Positions 1-8,127 of a stretch of 36,863 nt of DNA are shown here, one piece after another. Origin of the DNA: an uncultured Porphyromonadaceae bacterium. Lineage in GTDB: Bacteria; Bacteroidota; Bacteroidia; Bacteroidales; Muribaculaceae. Each line of letters starts with the position of its first letter. The first letter of the stretch is position 1. A model generated the notes under the pieces. It was given only the letters and a program-made list of their open reading frames with translations, ran no database searches and was not told where the DNA came from. The stretch covers positions 1 to 36,863 of the forward strand of contig CAMNRO010000024.1 in NCBI GenBank assembly GCA_946553045.1. Reading direction: 5' to 3'. Position numbers and translations under genes: made by a program.

Positions 1-660
1 TTAGGGAATGCAAGGTTTTTCGGGAAAAATACTACCCGCAGGGCTGGAGATTTTTTCCGAAAACAGGAGGCTTGACCTTGCATTCCCGTCCAATCCCGGA
101 ATTACCTTTGCGCCCAGAACGGAAATGACTGCCTGATGCGGCTCACTGAAAGACGCGAAAATGGAGGTAAACGGAAGTGGAGGCAGATTGGACAGGAAAA
201 CTTCAAAAGAGAAATCCGTGAAAAAGGGAAAACGCCAAAAGGAAAAGGGACACTGTCGGAGACGTGAAACCGGGCAAACCACCGGCAAGGAAGTATGATT
301 TTATATGTCTGGCCGAGCGTGTCCGGTCTGACGGATAAAATCATTCTTCCCGGTTTGCCTGCCGTGTATGACGGCTTGTTCCATTCATGGATCGGGCGGT
401 CAGACACGGCTTTCCGCTTACGGCTCAAAGGAACAGCGGAAAAAGAAATCATCTGCGAACCCGTAAAAGCACCTCTTTGGCATAAGCACAAAAGAAATGG
501 GCCTTGCATCATCAGTCTAAACTGTTGTTTAGGCGTGAGGCAAAGCCCTTTTCTCCGCTTATGCGGTAGTCGGCACACGTTCGTTCAAAATCCTTTTGGG
601 CGATGGTGTGCCGACGAATAAAGCCGCTTTTACGGAAAAACTTGTATGAGATAGAAAAAA
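1..660. other. Hairpin-rich segment without a convincing gene, possibly the end of a mobile element
   Basis: No ORF here has a recognisable product or domain. The segment contains at least five inverted repeats: 4-16 with 75-87 (13 bp perfect), 289-304 with 335-350 (15 of 16), 411-418 with 435-442 (8 bp perfect), 493-507 with 540-554 (13 of 15, enclosing a small 517-522/527-532 hairpin), and 569-578 with 606-615 (10 bp perfect). Both strands have open frames of about 70-160 codons, which fits a structured non-coding sequence better than a gene. Composition and texture differ from the genes to the right. I infer a remnant or terminus of an integrative or mobilizable element, but no integrase, relaxase or transposase is visible inside the window. 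Confidence 0.4.
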
Positions 661-664
661 ATCA

Positions 665-688
665 GGGAGATTCATATCAAAATCTCCC
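665..688 (+). terminator. Hairpin terminator-like structure
   Basis: The 8-bp perfect stem 665-672/681-688 has an 8-nt loop and is followed by GTTTTATTG. It would end any plus-strand transcript leaving the structured segment at 1-660. It lies immediately upstream of the promoter-like box at 699. Confidence 0.5.
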
Positions 689-698
689 GTTTTATTGT

Positions 699-706
699 TA
701 CTTTTG
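699..706 (+). promoter_or_regulatory. Bacteroidota-type -7 promoter box, also resembling a CTnDOT-type att core
   Basis: TACTTTTG matches the Bacteroidota -7 consensus TAnnTTTG. The ten bases 698-707 also match nine of ten positions of the CTnDOT-family att core GTAnnTTTGC as I recall it. Both readings are possible because the two consensus sequences overlap. The site sits between a terminator hairpin and a leader-like stretch. Confidence 0.4.
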
Positions 707-712
707 CATACG

Positions 713-919
713 AAGAGTTCTTTGAAGGTTACGCAACGCGCAGAAGGATGATGCAGTAGATAACTAACTAAATCGTAACCTATTACTATCATGAGCAATT
801 AACCTACGCTCAGTTCCAATAAATTACACTCTTTTCGTAACTTCGATATGCAAGAACACAAGAATATACACACACAACAGATAAACAGGATTCTCTTCAT
901 AAAGATAATTATTCATTAG
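713..919 (+). promoter_or_regulatory. Leader-like region with a 3-codon mini-ORF and competing stems
   Basis: Downstream of the promoter box, 726-733 is perfectly complementary to 774-781, and 724-733 can alternatively pair, with one bulge, with 836-844. A three-codon ORF (Met-Ser-Asn-stop) lies at 791-802, between the two alternative partners. A 23-codon ORF starts at 848, close to the second partner, and ends at 919. The layout resembles the published tetQ leader of CTnDOT (about 130-nt leader, essential 3-residue peptide, alternative hairpins). However, the 23-residue product is not the start of TetQ and I recognise no gene after it. The element may have lost its downstream gene, or the likeness may be chance. 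Confidence 0.25.
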
Positions 920-1007
920 TGCCCACTAAAAAATCATGTATGTAATTATAGCTCCATTTTCTATCGGAAGTGTCAAATTCTGAAATCTTGTATATATCAT
1001 TAATTAC
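920..1007. other. AT-rich gap, nothing recognised
   Basis: This short AT-rich stretch lies just past the stop codon of the minus-strand gene at 1008. I see no clear terminator hairpin and no coding potential in it. Confidence 0.5.
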
Positions 1008-1823
1008 TCATTTAGTGTACTTCATGCTATTTATTTTCCTCTGCAGATTGCTGTCTCTTTCCCAAATTTTTGTCAATGTATGGGCCAGCTCAACCAGTTC
1101 TGCCTCTCTAAGCTCCATATCAAGATACGGCAGAATCGTGCTGAAAGTTTTCACAATTGTATTGATATGCTTTTTTTCACATTGTTCCCCATAATTATCG
1201 TCTTTTGCCCGTTCATTATAAGACAGACCATATTGATGAATGGCAGTTTCAATTTGTTCCATCACATATCCTCTTTGGAATAACCAGGCGACAATCGTCG
1301 GAACATCGGTTTGTTCGAGAGGTTTATCATACCATGCAGAGGCTGTTTGCGGCAATGTCGCCAAATAGCTGTCGTCCAATCCTCTCAGCTTTATTTCCGG
1401 ATAATAACATATTCTACCGCGAATTTTACCCGGTGTGATGTCAAGATTAAATTTTAATTCAAAATCTGATGTTTTTGGCATCGGTGCATCTTCGAGACAG
1501 CAATCCTCATCCCAATATGGTGAGATCGTTGTATAAACCGCAAGCTTGACACTGTCCGGAGTCATTCGTATTTCATATTGTGAGCATCCAACAGGATTCA
1601 TGAACAATGTATCGATAGAATTATCTTTCTCGGCGACTCTTACAACGATTCTACCGCCACCGACACCGGCTGAATGAGTCCAGTGCGTTTGCCTGTCAAT
1701 AGTTATTTGCTGGTCTTTATTATTCACAGTCAACAGCAGATCGCAGTCAGTCTGCCCTTTCATAGAAAAAGGCAGTCCCAAAATCATTACGTAAGCAACT
1801 ATTTTCAATAAAAATTTTCCCAT
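1008..1823 (-). CDS. Secreted hypothetical protein
   Basis: I do not recognise this 271-residue protein. It starts with a plausible Sec signal peptide: Lys at 3 and 7, a hydrophobic run at about 8-20, and a likely cut near residues 22-24 (MKGQT). The mature part has a Gly-rich patch near residue 55, paired cysteines at about 106-107, and a charged, helical C-terminal third. A periplasmic or exported location is likely; the function is unknown. It is the last of three minus-strand genes, 52 bases after the 199-residue gene. It is more AT-rich than the housekeeping genes to the right, in line with acquired DNA. Confidence 0.7.
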   Translation of the reverse strand: MGKFLLKIVAYVMILGLPFSMKGQTDCDLLLTVNNKDQQITIDRQTHWTHSAGVGGGRIVVRVAEKDNSIDTLFMNPVGCSQYEIRMTPDSVKLAVYTTISPYWDEDCCLEDAPMPKTSDFELKFNLDITPGKIRGRICYYPEIKLRGLDDSYLATLPQTASAWYDKPLEQTDVPTIVAWLFQRGYVMEQIETAIHQYGLSYNERAKDDNYGEQCEKKHINTIVKTFSTILPYLDMELREAELVELAHTLTKIWERDSNLQRKINSMKYTK

Positions 1824-1875
1824 CGATTCTTCAGTGTAACAATGCCAAAAGTCTCATCATATACGCCACTAAAAT

Positions 1876-2475
1876 TTACACCGTCCTGTAATCTTCAATA
1901 TTTATAGGATAGCCGTCGATATAATTGCGTGGATTCACATAAAGACCATATTTCGCCGCTATCTTCATAAGCTCTATTTCAGGCATAGGCAATTTCAAAT
2001 GGATATAAAACTCGCCGGTAATATCTATCCTAAAGTTTTTAGAGCTGTTCTCCAGACGATACCACCAAAGCTCTCTAAAAATCATTTGTAATACATATGG
2101 TATATCTGAAAATGTCACTATCGATTTTTTGCGTAATCTAATCATAAGTTTATTGAAAATCGGATTTCGCAATTCCACCGGAGTCATCATCAGCCACTTC
2201 TCGAATAAACGGTAATTATCTGTTGGCTTAGCATAGTCACCATGAAGAAGACTCACGCTTAACCATGATATATTCAGATTGTCCAATAATGCCAATAAAA
2301 AAGCTATGCATCTGTTTTCATCATACAAATAATCAGCGACAGTTATAATTTTACCATTGAATTCATCTCCAATATCATATGCTCCGGTATATTCATCGCC
2401 CTGATAAGCACCAAAATCAGGTAAATAAAGCCATGGCTTATATTTTGTCACCACATAATAATAAATCGCACTCAT
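1876..2475 (-). CDS. Hypothetical cytoplasmic protein
   Basis: The product is 199 residues, with no signal peptide, no clear membrane segment and no motif I recognise. It is rich in Tyr, Trp and Leu, with an N-terminal Tyr-rich start and a helical centre. The AT-rich composition sets it apart from uvrA and later genes. Its ATG follows the stop codon of the small exported protein gene by only four bases, so the two are probably translationally coupled. Small, AT-rich, taxonomically restricted genes of this kind in Bacteroidales are often immunity or accessory proteins, but nothing in the sequence shows that here. Confidence 0.65.
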   Translation of the reverse strand: MSAIYYYVVTKYKPWLYLPDFGAYQGDEYTGAYDIGDEFNGKIITVADYLYDENRCIAFLLALLDNLNISWLSVSLLHGDYAKPTDNYRLFEKWLMMTPVELRNPIFNKLMIRLRKKSIVTFSDIPYVLQMIFRELWWYRLENSSKNFRIDITGEFYIHLKLPMPEIELMKIAAKYGLYVNPRNYIDGYPINIEDYRTV

Positions 2476-2479
2476 CTAT

Positions 2480-2692
2480 TTAGTCTCCTATCCTTTTAAA
2501 TTCATTATTATATGTTCCCATTCTCGCATCGAGAACATCAGTGAAGTCTATGAGGGTGCGGCCGTCCTCATCGACATAACGTGAACGGTCTGCACTCAGA
2601 TAACGCCGCTGGACACTGTAATTCTCAGCCGCTGCGGCTGCTACAGCAACGAAACCCGCAAGCGCGAATATCAGCTTTCGGAGAGCTTTCAT
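2480..2692 (-). CDS. Small exported hypothetical protein
   Basis: The product is 70 residues. It begins with a textbook signal peptide (MKALRKL, a hydrophobic run through about residue 17, then an Ala-rich stretch ending near AAAEN at 21-24). The mature part is only about 48 residues, charged, with many Arg, Asp and Tyr. Base composition at the 5' end resembles the core genome, while the next gene is AT-rich, so a longer exported protein may have been truncated by incoming DNA; this is inference. It is first in the three-gene minus-strand group, and its stop lies four bases before the next start. Confidence 0.6.
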   Translation of the reverse strand: MKALRKLIFALAGFVAVAAAAAENYSVQRRYLSADRSRYVDEDGRTLIDFTDVLDARMGTYNNEFKRIGD

Positions 2693-2745
2693 GGTAATGA
2701 CGGTTAGTTTTTCGCCGCCAATATACTAATTTTATATCAATAAAA

Positions 2746-2788
2746 CAATACCGGGTGCTAATTCAGAAAAAATCAGCACCCGGTATTG
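2746..2788 (-). terminator. Strong uvrA terminator hairpin
   Basis: A perfect 14-bp stem (2746-2759/2775-2788) with a 15-nt loop lies 17 bases past the uvrA stop on the minus strand and is followed in that direction by a T-rich run (TTTTATTG). Confidence 0.8.
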
Positions 2789-2804
2789 TGTATATTTATA
2801 GAAA

Positions 2805-5666
2805 TCAGCAGAGAAAGGGGGCGGTCGGGGAGGTGCCGGCGGCAATTTGCTCGGGGGTGCCGGTGGCGATGATGCGGCCGCCGCCTGCGCCGCCGTCGGG
2901 GCCCATGTCGATTACGTAGTCGGCCATGTTGATGACGTCGATGTTGTGCTCGATGACGAGAACGGTGTTGCCGCGCTCAACAAGGCGTTCGAGTATGTTC
3001 ATGAGGGTGCGAATATCGTCGAAGTGCAGGCCTGTTGTGGGCTCGTCGAGTATGAAAAGCGTGTTTCCGGTATCGCGTTTGGCAAGTTCGGTGGCAAGTT
3101 TCACACGCTGGTTCTCACCGCCCGAGAGGGTCGACGACGGCTGGCCGAGCTTGATATAACCCAGGCCAATGTCCTGAAGAACTTTTATCTTCTTGAGAAT
3201 TGCAGGCACACCGGCAAAGAACTCTACTGCCTGATTGATAGTCATATCGAGCACATCGGCTACCGATTTTCCCTTGAATCGCACCTCGAGCGTCTCGCGG
3301 TTGTAGCGGCGACCGTGGCACTCCTCGCAGGGCACAAGGACGTCGGGCAGAAAGTTCATTTCTATCGTCTTGTAGCCATTGCCCTTGCAAGCCTCGCAAC
3401 GGCCTCCGGCTACATTGAATGAGAAACGGCCGGGCTTATAGCCGCGGATTTTCGCCTCGGGCAGATTCACGAAAAGATTGCGGATATCGGTGAAAACGCC
3501 GGTGTAAGTGGCCGGATTCGAGCGTGGCGTACGGCCGAGCGGCGACTGGTCGACGGTCACGACCTTGTCGATATTCTCCAGACCTTCAATCGATTCGTAA
3601 GGCAGCGGTTCTGTAAGCGAATTATAGAATTTCTGCGAAAGAATAGGATGCAAAGTACCGTTGACGAGAGAGGACTTCCCGCTACCCGACACTCCGGCAA
3701 CCACCGTGAGCGTTCCGAGCGGCAACTCGAAATCGACATTCTTGAGATTATGCCCTGTGCAACCTTTGATTTTTAACACTTTGCCATTTCCCTCGCGCCG
3801 TTTTTCGGGTATGGGCAGCTTTTCTGTACCGTTGAGATAGCGGGCTGTCACAGTGTCGGTCTTCAGCATTTCGGCCGGAGTGCCGGCAAAGACCACATTT
3901 CCGCCCTTACGCCCGGCTCCGGGGCCTATATCGACCACATAGTCGGCTTCGAGCATGATGTCGCGGTCGTGCTCTACGACCACAATGGTATTCGACGCAT
4001 CGCGCAGCCGCTCAAGCGATTGTATGAGACGGTGATTATCGCGTTGATGCAGACCGATGCTTGGCTCGTCGAGGATATAGAGCACATTCACGAGTTCCGA
4101 ACCGAGCTGAGTGGCAAGGCGTATGCGCTGACTCTCGCCGCCCGACAGCGTAGCCGAGGCGCGGTTGAGCTGAAGATACCCAAGCCCCACATCTACAAGG
4201 AATTTGAGACGCACGCTTATTTCCTTGATGATTTCGACAGCTATCTGGCGGTCGCGCTCGTCCAGACGGTCGAGCACGCCCTGCGACCATGCATAGAGCG
4301 CCTCGATGTCAAGGCGGCACAGCTCGGCGATATTCTTGTTGTCCACAAAGAAATGCAACGCCTCGCGGTTGAGGCGGTCGCCGTTGCACTCGGGGCAGCG
4401 ACAGCGCGTGAAGAACTGGCCGCTCCACTTCTTCGACTGATAGCCGGCATCTTCGTCCTGCGACATTTCGATATACTTGACTATGCCGTCGAAAGTCCTG
4501 AAGAAATCGAAGGTCGAGGCAGTATTTCCTTTCAGCGGAGGTACAGAAGTGGTTCCGTTGAAAATTTCATCAACCGCTTCTTCCGACAAATCCTTGAAAG
4601 GAGTGTCAATCGTGAAGTTGTAGCGCTCCAGAATAGCGCGTATCTGCATGAAGATGACCGTGTCCTTATATTTTCCAAGCGGAACAAGCGCTCCTTTGGC
4701 AATCGACAGTTTCTCGTCGGGCACAATCTTGGCGCGGTCTATGATATTGACGTAACCGAGTCCTTTGCACCGCGGACATGCGCCCTGCGGCGAATTGAAC
4801 GAGAAATTATGCGGCGCAGGGTCGTGATATGAAATACCCGTTGCGGGGTCCATGAGCTCCTGACTGTAGTATGCGACGCTATCGGCTTCGACATCGTAGA
4901 CCATCATTTCCTTGTCGCCCTGCGCGAGGGCATTCTCCACCGACGCCAGCAGACGGCCCCTGTCCTTATCCGACACTTTCAGCCGGTCTATGACAAGCTC
5001 TATGCTGTGGTTACGGTAGCGGTCGAGACGCATTCCGGAAGTAATCTCCATAAGCTCGCCGTCTACACGCACGTTGAGAAAGCCCTTCTTCACAAGTTGC
5101 TCGAACAGCTCCCGATAGTGGCCTTTGCGGTTCCTGACCAATGGCGCCAGAATATATATCTTCCGGTCTTCATACTTTCCGACAATCAGATCAACAATCT
5201 TTTCATCGGTATATTTCACCATTTCCTCGCCCGATATATAGCTTCGCGCATGGCCCGCACGAGCATACAGAAGACGCAGAAAATCGTAGATTTCCGTAGT
5301 GGTGCCTATTGTGCTTCGCGGATTGCGGTTTATGGTTTTCTGTTCGATGGCAATGACAGGACACAGACCGCCGATATGGTCTACGTCGGGGCGCTCGAGG
5401 TTGCCCAGCATATTGCGGGCATAGGCCGAGAAAGTCTCTATATAGCGCCGCTGACCCTCGGCAAAAATAGTATCGAAAGCCAACGACGATTTGCCCGAGC
5501 CGCTTAGCCCGGTTATGACCGTAAGCTTATTGTGAGGAATATCGACATCGACATTCTTGAGATTGTTTACTCTCGCGCCGATGACACTTATGCACCCGGT
5601 TCCGTCGATGGTATCGGGCACTAAATCTTTTTTATCCTTTGTATCTGTACTTGTGCGTTTGGTCAT
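2805..5666 (-). CDS. uvrA: Excinuclease ABC subunit A (UvrA)
   Basis: UvrA is the damage-sensing ATPase of nucleotide excision repair; it loads UvrB on DNA lesions. The protein is 953 residues, normal for the family. Two ABC modules are complete. The first has Walker [10 protein letters not shown] at 53-61 and signature [11 protein letters not shown] near 507. The second has Walker [10 protein letters not shown] near 657, signature [11 protein letters not shown] near 847 and a following LDEPTTGLH. Cysteine pairs of the zinc modules are at about 295 (CPRCKG) and 421 (CRCPEC), and near 753-785 (CEACKG, CEECHG). It appears to be a single-gene unit, with its own strong terminator at 2746-2788 and a 71-base gap upstream. 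Confidence 0.98.
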   Translation of the reverse strand: MTKRTSTDTKDKKDLVPDTIDGTGCISVIGARVNNLKNVDVDIPHNKLTVITGLSGSGKSSLAFDTIFAEGQRRYIETFSAYARNMLGNLERPDVDHIGGLCPVIAIEQKTINRNPRSTIGTTTEIYDFLRLLYARAGHARSYISGEEMVKYTDEKIVDLIVGKYEDRKIYILAPLVRNRKGHYRELFEQLVKKGFLNVRVDGELMEITSGMRLDRYRNHSIELVIDRLKVSDKDRGRLLASVENALAQGDKEMMVYDVEADSVAYYSQELMDPATGISYHDPAPHNFSFNSPQGACPRCKGLGYVNIIDRAKIVPDEKLSIAKGALVPLGKYKDTVIFMQIRAILERYNFTIDTPFKDLSEEAVDEIFNGTTSVPPLKGNTASTFDFFRTFDGIVKYIEMSQDEDAGYQSKKWSGQFFTRCRCPECNGDRLNREALHFFVDNKNIAELCRLDIEALYAWSQGVLDRLDERDRQIAVEIIKEISVRLKFLVDVGLGYLQLNRASATLSGGESQRIRLATQLGSELVNVLYILDEPSIGLHQRDNHRLIQSLERLRDASNTIVVVEHDRDIMLEADYVVDIGPGAGRKGGNVVFAGTPAEMLKTDTVTARYLNGTEKLPIPEKRREGNGKVLKIKGCTGHNLKNVDFELPLGTLTVVAGVSGSGKSSLVNGTLHPILSQKFYNSLTEPLPYESIEGLENIDKVVTVDQSPLGRTPRSNPATYTGVFTDIRNLFVNLPEAKIRGYKPGRFSFNVAGGRCEACKGNGYKTIEMNFLPDVLVPCEECHGRRYNRETLEVRFKGKSVADVLDMTINQAVEFFAGVPAILKKIKVLQDIGLGYIKLGQPSSTLSGGENQRVKLATELAKRDTGNTLFILDEPTTGLHFDDIRTLMNILERLVERGNTVLVIEHNIDVINMADYVIDMGPDGGAGGGRIIATGTPEQIAAGTSPTAPFLC

Positions 5667-5737
5667 AACGACGGTATAAGTAGTTTAAAGTTAAGCACAT
5701 CAAAAGAACTGTCATCTCAACTTTATCGACTTTAAAT

Positions 5738-6673
5738 TCATCTGTCGGTCCAGGCCGGATTGAAGGTCTTGGTGCCTGCCGTGCGGCGCGAAAGCGACTC
5801 TGCCAGAGGCACACGCACCTTGTAGGTCTTGCCAGCCTTGTTGGTAAGGCTCTTCGAACGAATCCACGGATTTTCCTCGCGCAGAATCGAGTAATTTATA
5901 CCCTGCTTCCTGGCCCACTCCGACCAGTCGGCCACAGGACCTTTCACCTCTACCGTGCGATACTTGCGGGGCTGATAAAGCTGCTCGTCGCGCAGATGGA
6001 AGCCATATGCGGGCGCATTTTCCATCACCGTCTTCATGGCCATGATGCGATAAGGATAGCGGGTTGTCTCCTCCACCAGATAGAGGTCGAGCGACGTATC
6101 GGCGCTCTGACGGTCGAGTTCGTTGGTGATACGGGTCATTCCACCGTTATAAGCCGCCATTACAGACGGCCAGTTGCCGTATTTGGCATATGCCTTCTTG
6201 AGATAGCGTGCGGCGGCTGCCGTTGCCTTTTCAATATTGTACCGCTCGTCTACCTCATCGTTCACCTCCAGACCATATTCCTTGGCCGTCGAGGCTATGA
6301 ACTGCCAGAAACCGGCGGCCTTGGCAGGCGAATAGGCCCGGGGATTGAGCGAGCTCTCGACGCAGGCCAGATACAGCATATCCTGGGGCACACCGTTATC
6401 TTTCAGTATTTTCGACATCTCGGGAAAATAACGGTTTGCCCGCTTTATGATAAGCATGGTCGTGCCGTGAGTATATACAATACTCGACAGCTCACGGTCG
6501 AGGCGTTCATAGCGGTCAATAGGATCGAGGTCTATTTTTTCGCCACATAGCACGACAGATGCGGGCACCTGAGGCGAATAAACGTCAGAAAACTCCACCG
6601 GCGTGCGCTGTGCAGCCAGAGGGGCGGCCGCGAACATTGCCGCGGCTATAGTGCAAATCAGTGTCTTTTTCAT
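5738..6673 (-). CDS. Lytic transglycosylase (SLT/MltD-like)
   Basis: This is a periplasmic murein hydrolase that cuts the MurNAc-GlcNAc bond with formation of anhydroMurNAc. It is 311 residues with a signal peptide at 1-21 (Ala-rich, cut near AAQ). The SLT domain shows the catalytic Glu106 in CVESSLNP, GFWQF at 121-125, ERYN at 143-146 and AAYNGG at 173-178. The C-terminal part, about 230-290, may be a degenerate LysM-like wall-binding module. Its ATG overlaps the TGA of the upstream T9SS cargo gene (ATGA), so the two form a coupled pair. It probably works in envelope remodelling; coupling to a T9SS substrate is suggestive but not proof of a joint role. Confidence 0.92.
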   Translation of the reverse strand: MKKTLICTIAAAMFAAAPLAAQRTPVEFSDVYSPQVPASVVLCGEKIDLDPIDRYERLDRELSSIVYTHGTTMLIIKRANRYFPEMSKILKDNGVPQDMLYLACVESSLNPRAYSPAKAAGFWQFIASTAKEYGLEVNDEVDERYNIEKATAAAARYLKKAYAKYGNWPSVMAAYNGGMTRITNELDRQSADTSLDLYLVEETTRYPYRIMAMKTVMENAPAYGFHLRDEQLYQPRKYRTVEVKGPVADWSEWARKQGINYSILREENPWIRSKSLTNKAGKTYKVRVPLAESLSRRTAGTKTFNPAWTDR

Positions 6674-8004
6674 TCTTCTGTACCTGAGTCCGGACTCGCG
6701 CCCGAACCTGTGAAATTAATTATATTTATGTCTCCGGCACGGTTATATTTCACACCGTCGGCGCCGGTCGCTTTGATTACATAGTAGTAAACGCCCGCAG
6801 GAACAAATTTCCCGCGATATTTGCCGTCCCAACCTTCAGACGGCTCCTTGCTCGAATACAGACAAGTGCCCCAGCGGTTGAAAATATGACATTCGAACGA
6901 AGTCAGCGATTTATAGCTCACCTTCCATTCGTCGTTAACGCCCGGAGAGGCTTCCGGCGAAAATGCATTAGGTATCTCGAGTTTCGACTCGCCGATAAAC
7001 ACCTCATATGTCGTCCCGACAAATTCACAGTCGCCCGCGGCATTGTTTGCCACAAAACGGACATATGTCGTGCCGCTCTCCGTAAAAGTATAGTCAAAAG
7101 CCAATTCTGAATAGCTGTTGTCTATCATGTCGAAATCAGCCGACCGCGAAATCTGCCACTCCGTGTAAACGGCGGCATCGGTCACAGCGGCCTCAAAACG
7201 AATCTCGCACGGCGCGCTTCCACCGAGAGCCGATTCGTCGCCTGAGCCTTGCTCGTTGTCAGCCTGTTCATGGCTGCTCGTAGCCTTTGTTTCGGCCTCT
7301 ACGGCAACGGTGTTATAATATTCGCTCTCCACACTCACAGCCTCGCCCCAGGCCCGAAGAAATCTGTCGCCTTCGAGATTGAAAGTCGTGTTGCAGAGCG
7401 GAGCCTCTATCGCCGTGCTCCCCGATATACCAGCGAGCACTGTCTCTACAGGCACCTGAGTGTAGGCAAAGGCACCCTCGTCAAAACTCAGACTGCTGTA
7501 GCTCAGCGTCAGCTCTCGCGAAATCTCCATCCGACGCCCGTTTATACTATAGTACGGAATCGGGCCGGCCTCGCCGTCGACAGTCAGAAGAGTGCGCCCG
7601 CAGTCCTCGGCAGCATTTGCCGCAAACGAAGAGACATCGAACCGATGCCTGGAATAGTCCACAACCCAATAACAATGTCTCGACGTTCCATCCTCGACGA
7701 TATAGCCCATATCCTCGCCTGCGAAAGGCACGCTCCAGCGCGAGCCGTCGCGCTCAGCCTCAATCTCTTCGGCATAGGCTCCGCCAAGCGTGCTGAAACG
7801 ATACCAGCGCACCTGCCCGGTAGAGGCCGTATAGACAATGCGTGCCGAAGCATCGTCACCGCTCAGCACATACACCGCCTCAAGACCGCTCGAAACCTCG
7901 GGCCTGATTTCCACCGCCGCATGCGACAAGCCGGTAAAATCAAGCGCCCGCAAACCCGAAAACGACAAAAGGGCAGCCAAACCCAGTAAAAAACGTCTGC
8001 TCAT
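6670..8004 (-). CDS. T9SS type B cargo protein with gliding-motility C-terminal (CHU_C) domain
   Basis: This exported protein ends in a CHU_C / gliding-motility-associated sorting domain, the signal for type IX secretion and cell-surface display in Bacteroidota. The C-terminal 90 residues carry the hallmark series IPNAFSP, a conserved FNRWG, SEGWDGKYRG and VPAGVYYYVIKA. The frame opens at 8022, but I prefer the Met at 8004 because it gives a compact signal peptide (MSRRFLLGLAALLSF) and a 444-residue product. A middle segment near 280-340 looks Ig-like. No enzymatic domain is recognised in the N-terminal 270 residues. Its stop overlaps the start of the transglycosylase gene. Confidence 0.88.
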   Translation of the reverse strand: MSRRFLLGLAALLSFSGLRALDFTGLSHAAVEIRPEVSSGLEAVYVLSGDDASARIVYTASTGQVRWYRFSTLGGAYAEEIEAERDGSRWSVPFAGEDMGYIVEDGTSRHCYWVVDYSRHRFDVSSFAANAAEDCGRTLLTVDGEAGPIPYYSINGRRMEISRELTLSYSSLSFDEGAFAYTQVPVETVLAGISGSTAIEAPLCNTTFNLEGDRFLRAWGEAVSVESEYYNTVAVEAETKATSSHEQADNEQGSGDESALGGSAPCEIRFEAAVTDAAVYTEWQISRSADFDMIDNSYSELAFDYTFTESGTTYVRFVANNAAGDCEFVGTTYEVFIGESKLEIPNAFSPEASPGVNDEWKVSYKSLTSFECHIFNRWGTCLYSSKEPSEGWDGKYRGKFVPAGVYYYVIKATGADGVKYNRAGDINIINFTGSGASPDSGTEE

Positions 8005-8087
8005 ATCAATTGCGTAAATCATACAAAATTACTCATTTTCCATGAGCCCTGCAAATTCCGCAATCAATGAACTTAAGAAAAAACAGC

Positions 8088-8122
8088 GAGGGGAGGCTTG
8101 TAACGGACACCGGCCTCCCCTC
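8088..8122 (-). terminator. Terminator of the RND efflux operon
   Basis: A perfect 10-bp GC-rich stem (8088-8097/8113-8122) follows the pump gene stop on the minus strand by a few bases. In that direction it leads into a run of six T. Confidence 0.85.
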
Positions 8123-8127
8123 TCCTG

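Noticed and set aside
295..621. Plus-strand frame of 108 codons in the hairpin-rich segment
   Set aside because: It spans several inverted repeats, competes with open frames on the other strand (102-578 and 1-288), and has no recognisable domain. I could not support it as a gene, though homologues may be annotated as hypothetical proteins.
848..919. Start of tetQ
   Set aside because: The position relative to the promoter fits, but the encoded residues do not match the TetQ N-terminus and a stop codon follows after 23 codons.
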